Counted from the stretch's first letter, positions 44,795 through 54,836 are shown. The stretch: DNA of 64,000 nucleotides from an uncultured Maribacter sp. (GCA_947498505.1 CANMKG010000002.1:434001-498000), one strand, 5' to 3'. The notes: a model not told the origin generated them from the sequence alone. Numbers and translations: made by a program.

Positions 44795-46106
44795 AAATTG
44801 CATAAGTCAGTTCTAAAGTAGTTTTATTTACGGCACTTTGTCCTCCATGTAGTTGAACAGAGTTCACAGTAGAGTTATTATTGGAGGGTAATAATACAAT
44901 GCCTTGGTCATTGTCCTCGTCAGCTAGAAATAAGCTGTTTATATAATTCCCAAGTGGTACTTCATATACTTTATCAGTTTCATTTAAAACTGCTTGTATT
45001 GGAGCTACACCAGCGACAATTACAAGGTCATTATCTTGATTAACAACGATAACATCTAAAGTTGCAGGTAGGTCAGTAATGTTATCATAAGTGCCATCTA
45101 CAGGGTGTAATCTTAGAACTGCATTTAGAATTGTGCCCGTGCCTTCAATGTCATTAAGACTTTGTAGGTTAGGAAATTTTATTAATGTAGTAATTCCAAT
45201 TCCAGCCTGAATAAAACTTTTATGGTCAGCATCTGAGCTTGGCAGAACACTTTCTTTTTGAGAAGTTAATTGAGTTAGAAGTGTATTTTGGTTTTCAGCA
45301 ATAATTCTATTGAAAAAAGGAATTGGTGCTGTTTCAGAATCTGGAGCTAAACGAAACAAATCTATCGATAATCGTAAAGTGTTGTCTGTTCCATCAGCTT
45401 CCGTATAAGCTATTTCAACATATGAATTGGTTAAGCCATAACCGATTACGGCATTGCTACTTTCACCGGGTGTAATTGTTAGACCATTAAACTTTTCTTT
45501 GAAATCCGCTAGATTAGTAACCTCAGCATCTTTTATTTTGTCAAACATCTCCATGAATAATTCATTTGCCAAAGATATGTCAAGAGTATCTCTAGTTAAT
45601 GGAGTTGGTTGATAAGTGAGAGTGCCTAAAATCTCAGTTTCAGTTTCAATATCATTAATATTATAATAAGGAATGAGAGTATCTCCAGCTGCATTAGTCC
45701 TTTTAATTTCTCCAACTAAGGATTTGATATTTAAGGTGTTGTTTGTGGTGGTGTCTTTGAAAAAGTAGCCTTGATGTGCTAACTTTAAAGTAGCGCTTTG
45801 AAATTCAGCATCGTTTGGAATATTGTACGTGTCGGGTGAAATTTCGAAAAATGTAGATGCGTATGTGTCTCCAAAAAAATCATCGTTAACCTTTCCAACA
45901 AGCATGCTCTGGGCAAAATTTGTTACCACTGAGTCTAATTTAATTGTAGAAGTATCCACAATTAAATCTTCAGTTTTTAATACTCTAATTTGATTATCAG
46001 TAAATTCCTCTCCCGCTATAAACTCAGAATCGTTTACATCGTCACTACCGCAAGAAGCTACTAGTGTTAAGAATAAAGGGCATAACAGCCACATTATTTT
46101 TTTCAT
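44784..46106 (-). CDS. DUF4270 lipoprotein
   Basis: About 440 residues from ATG 46106, chosen because it gives a lipoprotein signal peptide with lipobox VASC. An upstream ATG (46139) adds an unlikely extension. The DUF4270 pattern is recognised: an acidic N-terminus after the lipid cysteine (CGSDDVNDSE), then TSTIKLDSVVTN, FGDTYASTFFEI and repeated beta-rich segments. The N-terminal CGSDD resembles the surface-export signal of Bacteroidota lipoproteins, so it is probably exposed. The function of the family is unknown. The stop overlaps the start of the barrel protein gene. Confidence 0.85.
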   Translation of the reverse strand: MKKIMWLLCPLFLTLVASCGSDDVNDSEFIAGEEFTDNQIRVLKTEDLIVDTSTIKLDSVVTNFAQSMLVGKVNDDFFGDTYASTFFEISPDTYNIPNDAEFQSATLKLAHQGYFFKDTTTNNTLNIKSLVGEIKRTNAAGDTLIPYYNINDIETETEILGTLTYQPTPLTRDTLDISLANELFMEMFDKIKDAEVTNLADFKEKFNGLTITPGESSNAVIGYGLTNSYVEIAYTEADGTDNTLRLSIDLFRLAPDSETAPIPFFNRIIAENQNTLLTQLTSQKESVLPSSDADHKSFIQAGIGITTLIKFPNLQSLNDIEGTGTILNAVLRLHPVDGTYDNITDLPATLDVIVVNQDNDLVIVAGVAPIQAVLNETDKVYEVPLGNYINSLFLADEDNDQGIVLLPSNNNSTVNSVQLHGGQSAVNKTTLELTYAIYEN

Positions 46107-46439
46107 ATAATATAATTTATTTTCAAAAAAATGAGGCACTTAAAACCTCTAAGTATCCTACAATGGATGCTTAATTTTTTTTCGGCTGCAAGTTAGTAAT
46201 TCTAAAACTATTTTTTTTGATTTTTAGTTTATTATAACATTCCATTTAGTTGTCACTAAATCAGTTGTTTAGAGTGTGTTTTTTGGTTGCGGGGTGTTAA
46301 TTTTGTCTTAACCTTTTTTGAGTTTTAGACGAAAAAAGACTATGCACTTTGTTGTGAATAAAGTTATTAGTACCCAAAAAGTAAATTGCTTTTAGGTATT
46401 GAATTGTTAAAAAGGTATTTTACACTGAAGTAAAGTGTG
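46107..46439. other. 333-base AT-rich stretch without a gene
   Basis: This lies between the DUF4270 start and the sulfatase stop, both on the minus strand. I see no RNA gene, hairpin terminator or convincing ORF. A weak TAACTTG on the minus strand near 46189–46195 could be part of the DUF4270 promoter. T-rich runs near 46150–46330 (for example TTTTTTTT) could contribute to termination of the sulfatase transcript only from the opposite strand, so they are probably just composition. Confidence 0.4.
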
Positions 46440-48008
46440 TTATTTTAATTCTAGTTGTTGGATATTGTTAAAATCTTTCCCTCTAATAGCTTCAAAACGA
46501 GTAATCATTTCTTGTAATTTTTCGGGATTTGATTGCGCCAAATTATTTTTTTGAGCAATATCATCAGCTAGGTTGAATAATTGGTATATTGAATCGTTCG
46601 CAAGTTCTATTTGGGTTTCTTTTGCTATTTGCGGTCCTTCATAAGGAGGAATCATAACCCAGTTTTCATGACGTAATGCGGTTCTGGTGGTTGCCTCTAA
46701 GACTAATTCTTTACGGCCATTATCAGTTTTTCCCAGAAATACATCTAACAGAGCCTTGCTGTCTTGCGTTTGTTCCTTACTGCCAACCAAAGAAGCTATA
46801 GAGTTGAATAAATCTAATTGAGATATCATGGCATCTGATACATGAGGTGTAATATGACCTTTCCAGTAGGTGAAAAAGGGAACTCTGGTACCTGCTTCAA
46901 ATAGACTGTATTTACCTCCTCGTAATACTCCAGCGGGTTTGTGTTTTCCAATTTTTTCTACTGCATCATCAAAGTAACCATCGTTTAATACTGGACCATT
47001 ATCACTAGAAAATACAATTAAAGTGTTTTCCAGTAAACCTTCGGATTCTAAAGTTTTTATAAATTCGCCAATACACCAATCGGCTTCAACAATTACATCT
47101 CCTCTTGGTCCCATTCCAGAGGAACCAACAAACCTTGGGTGAGGGGTTCTTGGAACGTGAGGTTGTTGTAAGGCATAGTACAAAAAGAAGGGTTCATTTT
47201 TATGCGATTTCACGTATTGTTGAGCGTCTTTTAAAAAGTAATCCGCCATGTCTATGTCTGTCCACTTTGCAGATTCTCCACCTTTCATAAATCCAATTCT
47301 TGGAATTCCATTAACAATACTGTTGTTATGCCCATGATGCCATTTCATGTTTAATATTTCGGGATTTTCTTTTCCTGTAGGTTCTCCCTCAAAATTTTGC
47401 TGATAGTTAACTTCAATAGGGTCATTTGGGTCAAGATTTTCTACATATCCGTTTTTTATATATACCGTTGGAACCCTATCTTGAGTTGCTGCCAATATAT
47501 TGCTATAATCAAAACCAACTTCATTAGGACCTGGACTAATTCTTTGGTTCCAATTTACATTGCCGCTACCTAGTCCTAAATGCCATTTTCCAACAATACC
47601 GGTGTGATATCCTTTAGCTTTAAGCATTTTTGGAATTGTAGCTTGAGCAGTATCTATAATTAAAGGAGCAGTGCCAGGTAAAATTTTTGCGTTTTTGTTG
47701 CGCCATGGATATTTGCCAGTCAGTAAAGCATATCTACTAGGTGTACATGTGGCGGAAGTGGCATAACCATTCGTAAATTTAACTCCGTTATTTGCTAATT
47801 TATCTAGATTGGGGGTTTTTATTTCTGTTGCCCCATATGCACCTAGTTCACCATAACCCAAATCATCTGCATATATAAAAACGATATTTGGTTGAGTGGT
47901 ACTTACTACTGGGGTTGCAGCCTCTTTTTTTACATTTTCTTTGCATGAGGTTAGAATAAAAAAGCATAATAAAAAAATTAGTGCAGAGGATAAGTTGTTT
48001 TTTTTCAT
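46440..48008 (-). CDS. Sulfatase (arylsulfatase family) lipoprotein
   Basis: 522 residues: a lipoprotein signal with lipobox LTSC (Cys22), then an alkaline-phosphatase-fold sulfatase. The formylglycine site is the Cys type, C88-T-P-S-R. Metal ligands Asp48–Asp49 lie in IYADDLGYG, and FSSDNGP carries the second Asp–Asn pair. It needs an anaerobic or FGE-type maturase for Cys oxidation, and none is in this window. It probably removes sulfate from algal polysaccharides or desulfates a small ester. No SusC/SusD or glycoside hydrolase is nearby, so it is not part of a typical polysaccharide utilisation locus. The exact substrate is unknown. Confidence 0.93.
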   Translation of the reverse strand: MKKNNLSSALIFLLCFFILTSCKENVKKEAATPVVSTTQPNIVFIYADDLGYGELGAYGATEIKTPNLDKLANNGVKFTNGYATSATCTPSRYALLTGKYPWRNKNAKILPGTAPLIIDTAQATIPKMLKAKGYHTGIVGKWHLGLGSGNVNWNQRISPGPNEVGFDYSNILAATQDRVPTVYIKNGYVENLDPNDPIEVNYQQNFEGEPTGKENPEILNMKWHHGHNNSIVNGIPRIGFMKGGESAKWTDIDMADYFLKDAQQYVKSHKNEPFFLYYALQQPHVPRTPHPRFVGSSGMGPRGDVIVEADWCIGEFIKTLESEGLLENTLIVFSSDNGPVLNDGYFDDAVEKIGKHKPAGVLRGGKYSLFEAGTRVPFFTYWKGHITPHVSDAMISQLDLFNSIASLVGSKEQTQDSKALLDVFLGKTDNGRKELVLEATTRTALRHENWVMIPPYEGPQIAKETQIELANDSIYQLFNLADDIAQKNNLAQSNPEKLQEMITRFEAIRGKDFNNIQQLELK

Positions 48009-48123
48009 GAGTGCAAAATTTTGACAAACAGCCTGAAAGGTATAACTAAATTTGAATATAAAGGGGTGAAATTTTGGTCAAAATCAGGATATAAATGAAC
48101 AGGAGTGTAAATTGAATGAAAAA

Positions 48124-48165
48124 GAAAAAACCCTTCAAAATCAATATAAGATTAAGAAGGGTTTT
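48124..48165 (-). terminator. Terminator of the tRNA-Gly–tRNA-Leu operon
   Basis: On the minus strand AAAACCCTTC pairs with GAAGGGTTTT around a 19-base AT-rich loop, followed by T residues. It lies just after the tRNA-Leu 3' end. Confidence 0.85.
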
Positions 48166-48166
48166 G

Positions 48167-48250
48167 TACTCGAGATGGGACTTGAACCCATACGGACTAA
48201 TGTCCATTGGATTTTAAGTCCAACGTGTCTACCAATTCCACCACTCGAGC
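48167..48250 (-). tRNA. tRNA-Leu (anticodon UAA)
   Basis: 84 bases. The acceptor arm GCTCGAG pairs with CTCGAGT (terminal G·T), the D arm contains GTGGAATTGGTAGACAC, the anticodon arm is TTGGA–CTTAAAA–TCCAA with anticodon TAA, a variable arm is present and the T arm contains GTTCAAG. The length and variable arm fit class II tRNA-Leu. The 3' CCA is not encoded (bases after the discriminator are CAA), so it must be added by the tRNA nucleotidyltransferase. Confidence 0.95.
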
Positions 48251-48288
48251 CTGTACTGCTAGACTAGCAGCCAATTGGTATATTTATG

Positions 48289-48360
48289 AGCGAAAAAAGG
48301 GATTCGAACCCTCGACCTCCACCTTGGCAAGGTGATGCTCTACCCCTGAGCTACTTTCGC
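48289..48360 (-). tRNA. tRNA-Gly (anticodon GCC)
   Basis: 72 bases. The acceptor GCGAAAG pairs with TTTTCGC, the D arm is TAGCTCAGGGGTAGAGCA, the anticodon arm is TCACC–TTGCCAA–GGTGG with anticodon GCC and the T arm contains GGTTCGAATCC. It lies 38 bases upstream of tRNA-Leu on the same strand, so the two are transcribed together. The 3' CCA is not encoded. Confidence 0.96.
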
Positions 48361-48400
48361 AGTTATTTAAAGAACATGTATCTGTTTCCAGATGCGGGTG

Positions 48401-48430
48401 CAAATTTAATATAATTATAGAAATTGCAAA
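48401..48430 (-). promoter_or_regulatory. Promoter of the tRNA operon
   Basis: On the minus strand TTTG (48430–48427) and TAAATTTG (48408–48401) are separated by 18 bases. They end about 40 bases before the tRNA-Gly 5' end. Confidence 0.65.
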
Positions 48431-48459
48431 GTAATTTTTATGAAAAAAAGAATAAAAAA

Positions 48460-51081
48460 TTATGAAGTAGCTTTCTTTTTGTTTGTGAGAAGTCGTTTAA
48501 TTTCATTTAACTTCATTAAAGCCTCAACTGGAGTAAGCGTATCTATATCTAAATGAGTGATTTCCTCTTTTATTTGTTCTAAGAGTGGGTCATCTAAATT
48601 AAAAAAGCTCAATTGCATTTCATCTTGGGCTGACTGCAATTTATCTGTTAATTCTTCACTGGAATGTGATTTTTCTAATTTTTGAAGAATTTTATTTGCC
48701 TTTCTAATTACTTGTTGTGGCATTCCTGCCATTTTCGCAACATGAATTCCAAAACTATGTTCGCTACCTCCTGGGGTTAATTTTCGAAGAAAAAGTACAT
48801 TGTCTTTTAACTCCTTAACAGAGACATTGTAATTTTTAATACGCTCAAAGGTAGAAGTCATTTCATTTAACTCATGATAATGCGTAGCAAAAAGTGTTTT
48901 AGCCTTAGCAGGGTGTTCATGGAGATATTCGGAAATCGCCCAGGCAATGGAAATACCATCATATGTGCTGGTTCCTCTGCCTATTTCATCAAGAAGCACC
49001 AAGCTTCTGTCTGATAAATTATTAAGTATAGAAGCGGTTTCATTCATTTCAACCATAAAAGTTGATTCACCCATTGAAATATTGTCACTGGCTCCAACAC
49101 GTGTAAATATTTTGTCTACAAAGCCAATTTTAGCAGATTCAGCTGGAACAAAACTTCCCATTTGAGCTAATAAAACAATTAAAGCTGTTTGTCTCAAAAT
49201 GGCTGATTTACCGCTCATATTTGGACCGGTAATCATAATAATTTGTTGCTCATTTCTGTTTAAAAGAACATCATTTGCAATGTACGTTTCTCCTAGAGGT
49301 AACTGTTTTTCAATTACAGGGTGTCTACCGTTTTTGATGTCAATATCCGTGGAGTCATCTAAAAGAGGTTCAATATAATTATTTTCTTTAGCAAGAACTG
49401 CAAATCCGCATAAACAATCTAATTGTGCAACTAGGTGAGCGTTGTTTTGGACAGGAGCAATATATTCTTGCATCCAAACAACCAATTGCGAGAATAGCTG
49501 TTGTTCAAGTGATAAAATACGTTCTTCAGCGCCTAAAATTTTATTTTCGTATTCCTTGAGTTCCTCTGTAATATATCTTTCGGCATTAACTAAGGTTTGT
49601 TTTCGAATCCACTCTTCAGGTACCTTATCTTTATGTGTATTTCTAACTTCAATATAATACCCAAATACGTTATTTGATGCTATTTTAAGTGAAGTGATTC
49701 CTGTTCTTTCTGTTTCTCTGGCAAGCATATTATTTAAATATTCTTTACCAGAAGTTGCAAGATTTCTTAATTCATCTAACTCTTCAGAATACCCCTTTGC
49801 TATAGTGCTTCCTTTAAGGATGTTTACAGGAGCATCCTCGCTAATCATTTCTTTAATCTTTGTTCTTAGCATATCGCAGGATTGCAATTGATCTCCGATT
49901 AAATTTAAAGCTTCATTATTTGATTGTGATGTTTGTTGTTTTATGGGAACAATAGCTTCGAGGGAATTTTTAAGTTGAATCACCTCTTTTGGGCTAACTT
50001 TTCCAGTTGATACCTTGGAAATGAGTCTTTCTAAATCGCCCATTTGTTTTATAGCGTGTTGCAACTTCTCTAAAACATTTTCTTTTGAAATTAAGTGAGA
50101 AACTACTTTATGTCTTCGCTGAATTTTGTCGATGTTTTTCAGAGGAAGCGCAAGCCAACGCTTAATCATTCTTCCGCCCATTGGCGAAATGGTTTTATCA
50201 ATTACATCTAAAAGCGTAACAGCATTTAGGTTAGTAGAGTGATAAAGCTCAAGGTTTTTTATGGTAAAGCGGTCCATCCATATATATTCATCTTCCGCAA
50301 TACGTTGTAATTTATTAATATGTTGTAATTGCTTGTGTTGTGTTTCTGATAAATAATGAAGAACAACACCAGAGGCAATAATTCCATGTTTTAGATGGTC
50401 AACACCAAAACCCTTAAGGGTAGCTGTCTTAAAATGTCCGGTTAAATTTTCAATAGTATAGTCTTCTTGAAAAACCCAGTCCTCTAATAAAAATGTATGA
50501 TGATTATTTCCGAATGTTTCTGAAAAATCTTTTTTGTGGTTTTTTGAAATTAGAATTTCATTGGGAGCAAAGTTCTGTAAAAGCTTATCTATTTGTTCTT
50601 CGTCTCCTTCTGCGGTTAAAAATTCTCCAGTAGAAATATCAACAAACGCAATACCCAATCTTTTTCGTCCAAAATGAACTGCACATAAAAAGTTATTTGT
50701 CTTGGCGCTTAGAATATCATCATTTAAGGCTACTCCAGGAGTTACAAGCTCAGTTACACCCCGTTTAACAATAGTTTTAGTTTGTTTTGGGTCTTCCAAT
50801 TGGTCACAAATAGCAACACGTTGACCCGCTTTCACCAATTTTGGCAAATAGGTATTTAATGAGTGATGAGGAAAACCAGCAAGTTCAGTTTTTTCTCCTC
50901 CATTATTTCTGTGCGTTAAAATAATACCTAAAATTTTAGAGGTTTTTACTGCATCGTCTCCAAAAGTCTCGTAAAAATCACCTACTCTAAAAAGCAATAA
51001 GGCATCAGGGTATTTAGTCTTGATGGTATTATACTGCTTCATTAAAGGTGTTACCTTCTTTGTTTTTTCTTTAGCTGCCAA
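48460..51081 (-). CDS. mutS: DNA mismatch repair protein MutS
   Basis: 873 residues, the normal MutS1 length. The N-terminal mismatch-recognition domain has the GDFYETFG motif (Phe-x-Glu at about residue 32), followed by connector, lever and clamp domains and a C-terminal ATPase with Walker [23 protein letters not shown] and ATHYHEL. It finds mismatches and recruits MutL. A short tail of about 70 residues ends the protein and probably mediates tetramer formation. The gene is divergent from the TrmH-type methyltransferase. The tRNA operon lies just downstream on the same strand. Confidence 0.98.
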   Translation of the reverse strand: MAAKEKTKKVTPLMKQYNTIKTKYPDALLLFRVGDFYETFGDDAVKTSKILGIILTHRNNGGEKTELAGFPHHSLNTYLPKLVKAGQRVAICDQLEDPKQTKTIVKRGVTELVTPGVALNDDILSAKTNNFLCAVHFGRKRLGIAFVDISTGEFLTAEGDEEQIDKLLQNFAPNEILISKNHKKDFSETFGNNHHTFLLEDWVFQEDYTIENLTGHFKTATLKGFGVDHLKHGIIASGVVLHYLSETQHKQLQHINKLQRIAEDEYIWMDRFTIKNLELYHSTNLNAVTLLDVIDKTISPMGGRMIKRWLALPLKNIDKIQRRHKVVSHLISKENVLEKLQHAIKQMGDLERLISKVSTGKVSPKEVIQLKNSLEAIVPIKQQTSQSNNEALNLIGDQLQSCDMLRTKIKEMISEDAPVNILKGSTIAKGYSEELDELRNLATSGKEYLNNMLARETERTGITSLKIASNNVFGYYIEVRNTHKDKVPEEWIRKQTLVNAERYITEELKEYENKILGAEERILSLEQQLFSQLVVWMQEYIAPVQNNAHLVAQLDCLCGFAVLAKENNYIEPLLDDSTDIDIKNGRHPVIEKQLPLGETYIANDVLLNRNEQQIIMITGPNMSGKSAILRQTALIVLLAQMGSFVPAESAKIGFVDKIFTRVGASDNISMGESTFMVEMNETASILNNLSDRSLVLLDEIGRGTSTYDGISIAWAISEYLHEHPAKAKTLFATHYHELNEMTSTFERIKNYNVSVKELKDNVLFLRKLTPGGSEHSFGIHVAKMAGMPQQVIRKANKILQKLEKSHSSEELTDKLQSAQDEMQLSFFNLDDPLLEQIKEEITHLDIDTLTPVEALMKLNEIKRLLTNKKKATS

Positions 51082-51187
51082 AAGATATTATTCACTTATT
51101 TTTGTACACAAACGAAAATAAGATTTTCCAAGAAGATTTTAAACCATTGTTGATATTTGGGGATAACTCCATAGCTAATACTAATAT

Positions 51188-51718
51188 ATGCGCAAGTTAA
51201 AAAACGAAGAACTAGATCGTTTAGATGTTGATGGTTATAAACAGGCAAAAAAAACACCCATTATAATTGTTTTAGATAATGTTAGAAGCTTAAATAATAT
51301 AGGTTCTGTTTTTAGAACTGCTGATGCTTTTTTGATAGAAAAAGTTTATTTGTGTGGAATTACAGCAGTTCCTCCTCATAAAGATATTCATAAAACGGCA
51401 CTTGGAGCGACTGAAAGTGTGGATTGGGAGTATCATGAAAGTACAGTTGCTCTGGTAGAAAAATTAAAACAGGATGGATTTAAAACTTTAGCAATAGAAC
51501 AGACAGAAAAATCCACTATGTTAAATTTATTTGAAGTTAATTCAAACAATAAATATGTGTTAATTTTTGGAAACGAGGTAAAAGGAGTTTCTCAAGAAGC
51601 GGTTGATATTTGTGATGGAGTGATTGAAATTCCGCAATCTGGAACTAAACATTCTTTAAACATATCAGTCTGCGCAGGAGTAGTAATATGGGACTTTTGG
51701 TCAAAACTTAAAAAGTAA
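51188..51718 (+). CDS. TrmH/SpoU-family RNA 2'-O-methyltransferase
   Basis: 176 residues, a catalytic SPOUT domain without an extra N-terminal RNA-binding domain. All three family motifs are visible: LDNVRSLNNIGSVFRTADAF, LIFGNEVKGVSQEAVD and IPQSGTKHSLNISVCAGVVIWDF. They form the knotted S-adenosylmethionine site and the catalytic Arg. The target could be tRNA (TrmH- or TrmL-like) or rRNA; the sequence does not decide. It is a single gene divergent from mutS, with a strong terminator overlapping its stop codon. Confidence 0.92.
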   Translation: MRKLKNEELDRLDVDGYKQAKKTPIIIVLDNVRSLNNIGSVFRTADAFLIEKVYLCGITAVPPHKDIHKTALGATESVDWEYHESTVALVEKLKQDGFKTLAIEQTEKSTMLNLFEVNSNNKYVLIFGNEVKGVSQEAVDICDGVIEIPQSGTKHSLNISVCAGVVIWDFWSKLKK

Positions 51719-51745
51719 AAACCCAACCTAATGGTTGGGTTTTTA
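51714..51745 (+). terminator. Intrinsic terminator after the TrmH-type gene
   Basis: AAAACCCAACC and GGTTGGGTTTT form a perfect stem of up to 11 bp around TAAT and run into T residues. The stem starts within the stop codon region. Confidence 0.92.
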
Positions 51746-51833
51746 ACATAAAGTTTGAGTTAGTTAGTTGCTTATTTGCTTATGCAATAACGTAAATAGA
51801 TTTGTTCTATGCAAGAAAATTGCCAAAATTATG

Positions 51834-52979
51834 TTAAGATTGCATTTCTATAACAAAATTCTGAATTCTTCTTAAAATTGTCCTATAGTCTTCTTTATTA
51901 GCTTCAAAATCCATATCACTAATATTAATAATTAAACTTTTTTGTTGCGGGTTGCTTTTTATAAAATCAAAATAACTTGTGTTTATATTTTCCAAGTATT
52001 CAGGAGCAATGTCTTGTTCGTAGCTTCTTCCTCTCTTTTTTATATTAGCCAGCAAGCGTTCAGTAGTTTGGTATAGGTAAATGTATATCTGAGGTTTTTG
52101 TACCTCCTTATACATGAAGTTGAAAATCTTTTTATACAAATCATACTCATCTTTTTGCAATGTTATCTTGGCAAAGATTAGAGATTTGTAGATGTCGTAA
52201 TCACTAACCATGAAATTTTTAAAAAGATCGTACTGCGTAGTGTCATCTGAATATTGCTGATAACGGTCTGCTAAAAAAGACATTTCTAGTGGAAAAGCGT
52301 ATCTGCCTTGATCTTTATAAAAGTTTGGTAAAAAAGGATTTTCCGCAAAACGCTCTAACACCAATTTGGCATTATAATCTTTAGCTATTTTATTTGCAAG
52401 CGTAGTTTTTCCAGAGCCAATGTTTCCTTCTATCGCCATGAATTGGACACTTGATAAAAGCGAAGCTTTGTTTTTAAAAAGTTTTAATCCTGTTTTTTTT
52501 AAAGCACTTTTATCCCTGCATTGTTGTATTAGATTGCGACTATCTTTATTTAAAATAGGGTGGTAAAATTGTGGAGCAACGTCTGCCAGGGGGCGCAATA
52601 CAAACAACCTTTCCTGTAGTTTAGGATGAGGAAGTGTTAATTGTTCGTTTTCAATGATTTCCTTTTCAAAATAAATAATATCTATATCTATACTTCTGGA
52701 CTGGTAACCATTTTTGTTGGAGCGCTCTCTTCCTAATTCTTTTTCAATTAACAAGATTTTGTCAAGTAGCTCAAGAGGTGTAATAGGAGATTCAACAATT
52801 AAACAAGCGTTTAAAAAGTCATCCGCTTTAAAGCCCCACGATTCACTTTGGTATACTTTTGATACTGCGGAAACAATACCAATTTTTTCTTCAATTAAAA
52901 ATATAGCTCGTTGTAGGTTTTGTAACTTTTTGCCCAGATTGCTACCAATAGATAAATATGCTTTTTTTGTTTCGCTCAT
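51834..52979 (-). CDS. folK: Fusion of HPPK (FolK) and deoxynucleoside kinase
   Basis: 381 residues in two enzymes. Residues 1–160 are 6-hydroxymethyl-7,8-dihydropterin pyrophosphokinase, a folate pathway enzyme, with YLSIGSNLG and SRSIDIDIIYFE motifs. Residues about 178–381 are a deoxynucleoside kinase of the dCK/dGK type with P-loop EGNIGSGKT (184–192), the ERF motif and a RSYEQ lid region. The join is a short charged linker near 160–178. Such fusions occur across the Bacteroidota and tie folate synthesis, needed for thymidylate, to nucleoside salvage. The symbol refers to the N-terminal half. The gene is divergent from sppA. Confidence 0.94.
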   Translation of the reverse strand: MSETKKAYLSIGSNLGKKLQNLQRAIFLIEEKIGIVSAVSKVYQSESWGFKADDFLNACLIVESPITPLELLDKILLIEKELGRERSNKNGYQSRSIDIDIIYFEKEIIENEQLTLPHPKLQERLFVLRPLADVAPQFYHPILNKDSRNLIQQCRDKSALKKTGLKLFKNKASLLSSVQFMAIEGNIGSGKTTLANKIAKDYNAKLVLERFAENPFLPNFYKDQGRYAFPLEMSFLADRYQQYSDDTTQYDLFKNFMVSDYDIYKSLIFAKITLQKDEYDLYKKIFNFMYKEVQKPQIYIYLYQTTERLLANIKKRGRSYEQDIAPEYLENINTSYFDFIKSNPQQKSLIINISDMDFEANKEDYRTILRRIQNFVIEMQS

Positions 52980-53017
52980 AATGTTCTAACAAAATAAGTA
53001 AAACAATTCCATTTGGT

Positions 53018-53025
53018 TATCTTTG
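53018..53025 (+). promoter_or_regulatory. Promoter -7 element for sppA
   Basis: TATCTTTG matches TAnnTTTG and ends 25 bases before the start codon. The -33 element is weak. Confidence 0.45.
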
Positions 53026-53050
53026 AAACCAATAATAATTATCGTATTTA

Positions 53051-54811
53051 ATGAAATTTTTAAGAAATCTTTTAGCCGCTATACTTGGGTGTATTATTGC
53101 ATTTGGGATATTATTTGTAATGTTTATTGTTTTCGCTAGCCTAGTGGGTAGTGGAGAAGATACGGTCACCGTTAGGAATAATTCGGTTTTAGTATTTCAA
53201 TTAGAAGAACCTGTAAAAGATTATGTTGGTGAAACCGAAGATCCTTTTGGAGGTTTGTTTACAAAAGCTATAGGTTTAGATAATATTGTGGAAGCAATTC
53301 AAGTAGCTAAAACAGATAAAAAAATAAAGGGAATAAGTATAGAAAAAAACTTTTTAATGGCAGGTTTGGCGCAAACCCAATCTATTAGAAAAGCTTTGGA
53401 AGATTTTAAAGAAAGTGGAAAGTTTATATATGCATTTTCTGATTTTTATACGCAGAAAGATTATTATTTGGCAAGTGTTTCTGATTCTGTTTTTTTGAAT
53501 CCAGTTGGGATTTTAGACTTTAAAGGTTTGGCCAGCGAAGTCTTATTTTATAAAGATTTACAAGAGAAAACGGGTTTGCAAATGGAGGTTATACGCCATG
53601 GAAAGTATAAAAGTGCGGTTGAGCCATATTTGTCTAATGAAATGAGTGATGCCAATAGAACTCAAATTAAGGAGTTGTTAACCTCTTTATGGGGTTCCAT
53701 TGTTGATGATATTTCTGACGGAAGAAACATTTCCGCAAAAGATTTGAATGTAATTGCAGATACTCTAGGAGGAAGATCGCCTGAATATGCTAAAAAATCT
53801 GGTTTGATTGATGAATTGGCCTTTTTTGATGAGTATAAAAGAAAGTTACGATACGCTGTTAATTCTGATGAAGAAGAGAAGGTTCCGGTTATTGGACTAG
53901 AAGATTATATTAAATATTCCAAAGGAAGAATGAGAGGTTCTGGAAAAGATAAAATAGCAGTTATTTATGCGCAAGGCGAAATATTTTACGGAGAAGGAAC
54001 CCAAGAGACTATTGGTCAGGGTATGATTAATGGAGCAGTTTTAAAGGCTAGTGAAGATGATAAGATTAAGGCAATTGTTCTTAGGGTTGATTCACCTGGA
54101 GGTAGCGCTTTAGCTTCTGATATTATTTGGAGAGAATTAGAATTGGCCAAAGCAAATAAACCGGTTGTGGTTTCAATGGGTAATGTAGCCGCTTCAGGTG
54201 GGTATTATATTGCAGCTGGTGCGGATAAAATTTATGCAGAGCCAACAACAGTAACGGGCTCAATTGGTGTTTTTGGAGTTATTCCTAATGGAAATAAACT
54301 TGCCGGAGATATTGGAATTAATGCAGAACAGGTGGGAACTAATGCCAACTCTGTGGATTACTCATTTTTTGAACCTATGTCAGAACAATTTAGAGTTGTC
54401 GTGCAAGAAGGGGTGGAGCAAACATATAATACCTTTTTAGATAGAGTTTCAAAAGGTCGTGGTATTACGGCGAAAGAGGTAGACTCTATTGCACAAGGTA
54501 GAGTCTGGAGTGGTGTTGAAGCTGAAAAGATAGGTTTGGTGGATGAATTAGGAACCTTAGGAGATGCAATTAAGGGGGCTGCGGAATTGGCGGAAATTAG
54601 CTCGTATAGAATAAGAAAATATCCAAAATTTAAAAGTGGTTTTGAACGTTTTATCGAAGATATGAGTAGTGCTAAGACAGAACTTGTGCAATCAGTAATA
54701 AAGCAAGAAGTAGGGGATGAGGTTTATAGCGTCTTGGAAGAAGTTAAAAAGCTTTCCTCGGAAAAACAAGGTGTACAAGCTAGAATGCCGTATCATTTAA
54801 ATATAAAATAG
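53051..54811 (+). CDS. sppA: Signal peptide peptidase SppA, 67K type
   Basis: 586 residues, the length of the double-domain SppA in which two ClpP-like halves are fused. An N-terminal membrane helix (about 6–30) anchors it with the protease part in the periplasm. The Ser–Lys dyad is visible: Lys187 in GKYKSAVEPY (first half) and Ser382 in NVAASGGYY (second half). It degrades signal peptides left in the membrane. The queuosine-precursor transporter gene follows after 25 bases and may be on the same transcript, without an evident functional link. Confidence 0.96.
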   Translation: MKFLRNLLAAILGCIIAFGILFVMFIVFASLVGSGEDTVTVRNNSVLVFQLEEPVKDYVGETEDPFGGLFTKAIGLDNIVEAIQVAKTDKKIKGISIEKNFLMAGLAQTQSIRKALEDFKESGKFIYAFSDFYTQKDYYLASVSDSVFLNPVGILDFKGLASEVLFYKDLQEKTGLQMEVIRHGKYKSAVEPYLSNEMSDANRTQIKELLTSLWGSIVDDISDGRNISAKDLNVIADTLGGRSPEYAKKSGLIDELAFFDEYKRKLRYAVNSDEEEKVPVIGLEDYIKYSKGRMRGSGKDKIAVIYAQGEIFYGEGTQETIGQGMINGAVLKASEDDKIKAIVLRVDSPGGSALASDIIWRELELAKANKPVVVSMGNVAASGGYYIAAGADKIYAEPTTVTGSIGVFGVIPNGNKLAGDIGINAEQVGTNANSVDYSFFEPMSEQFRVVVQEGVEQTYNTFLDRVSKGRGITAKEVDSIAQGRVWSGVEAEKIGLVDELGTLGDAIKGAAELAEISSYRIRKYPKFKSGFERFIEDMSSAKTELVQSVIKQEVGDEVYSVLEEVKKLSSEKQGVQARMPYHLNIK

Positions 54812-54836
54812 TATCTTTTTTAGGAAATAGAATCTA

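Noticed and set aside
48001-48460. Integrated element at the tRNA genes
   Set aside because: tRNA-Leu and tRNA-Gly are intact, with no partial tRNA copy, integrase gene or direct repeat nearby.
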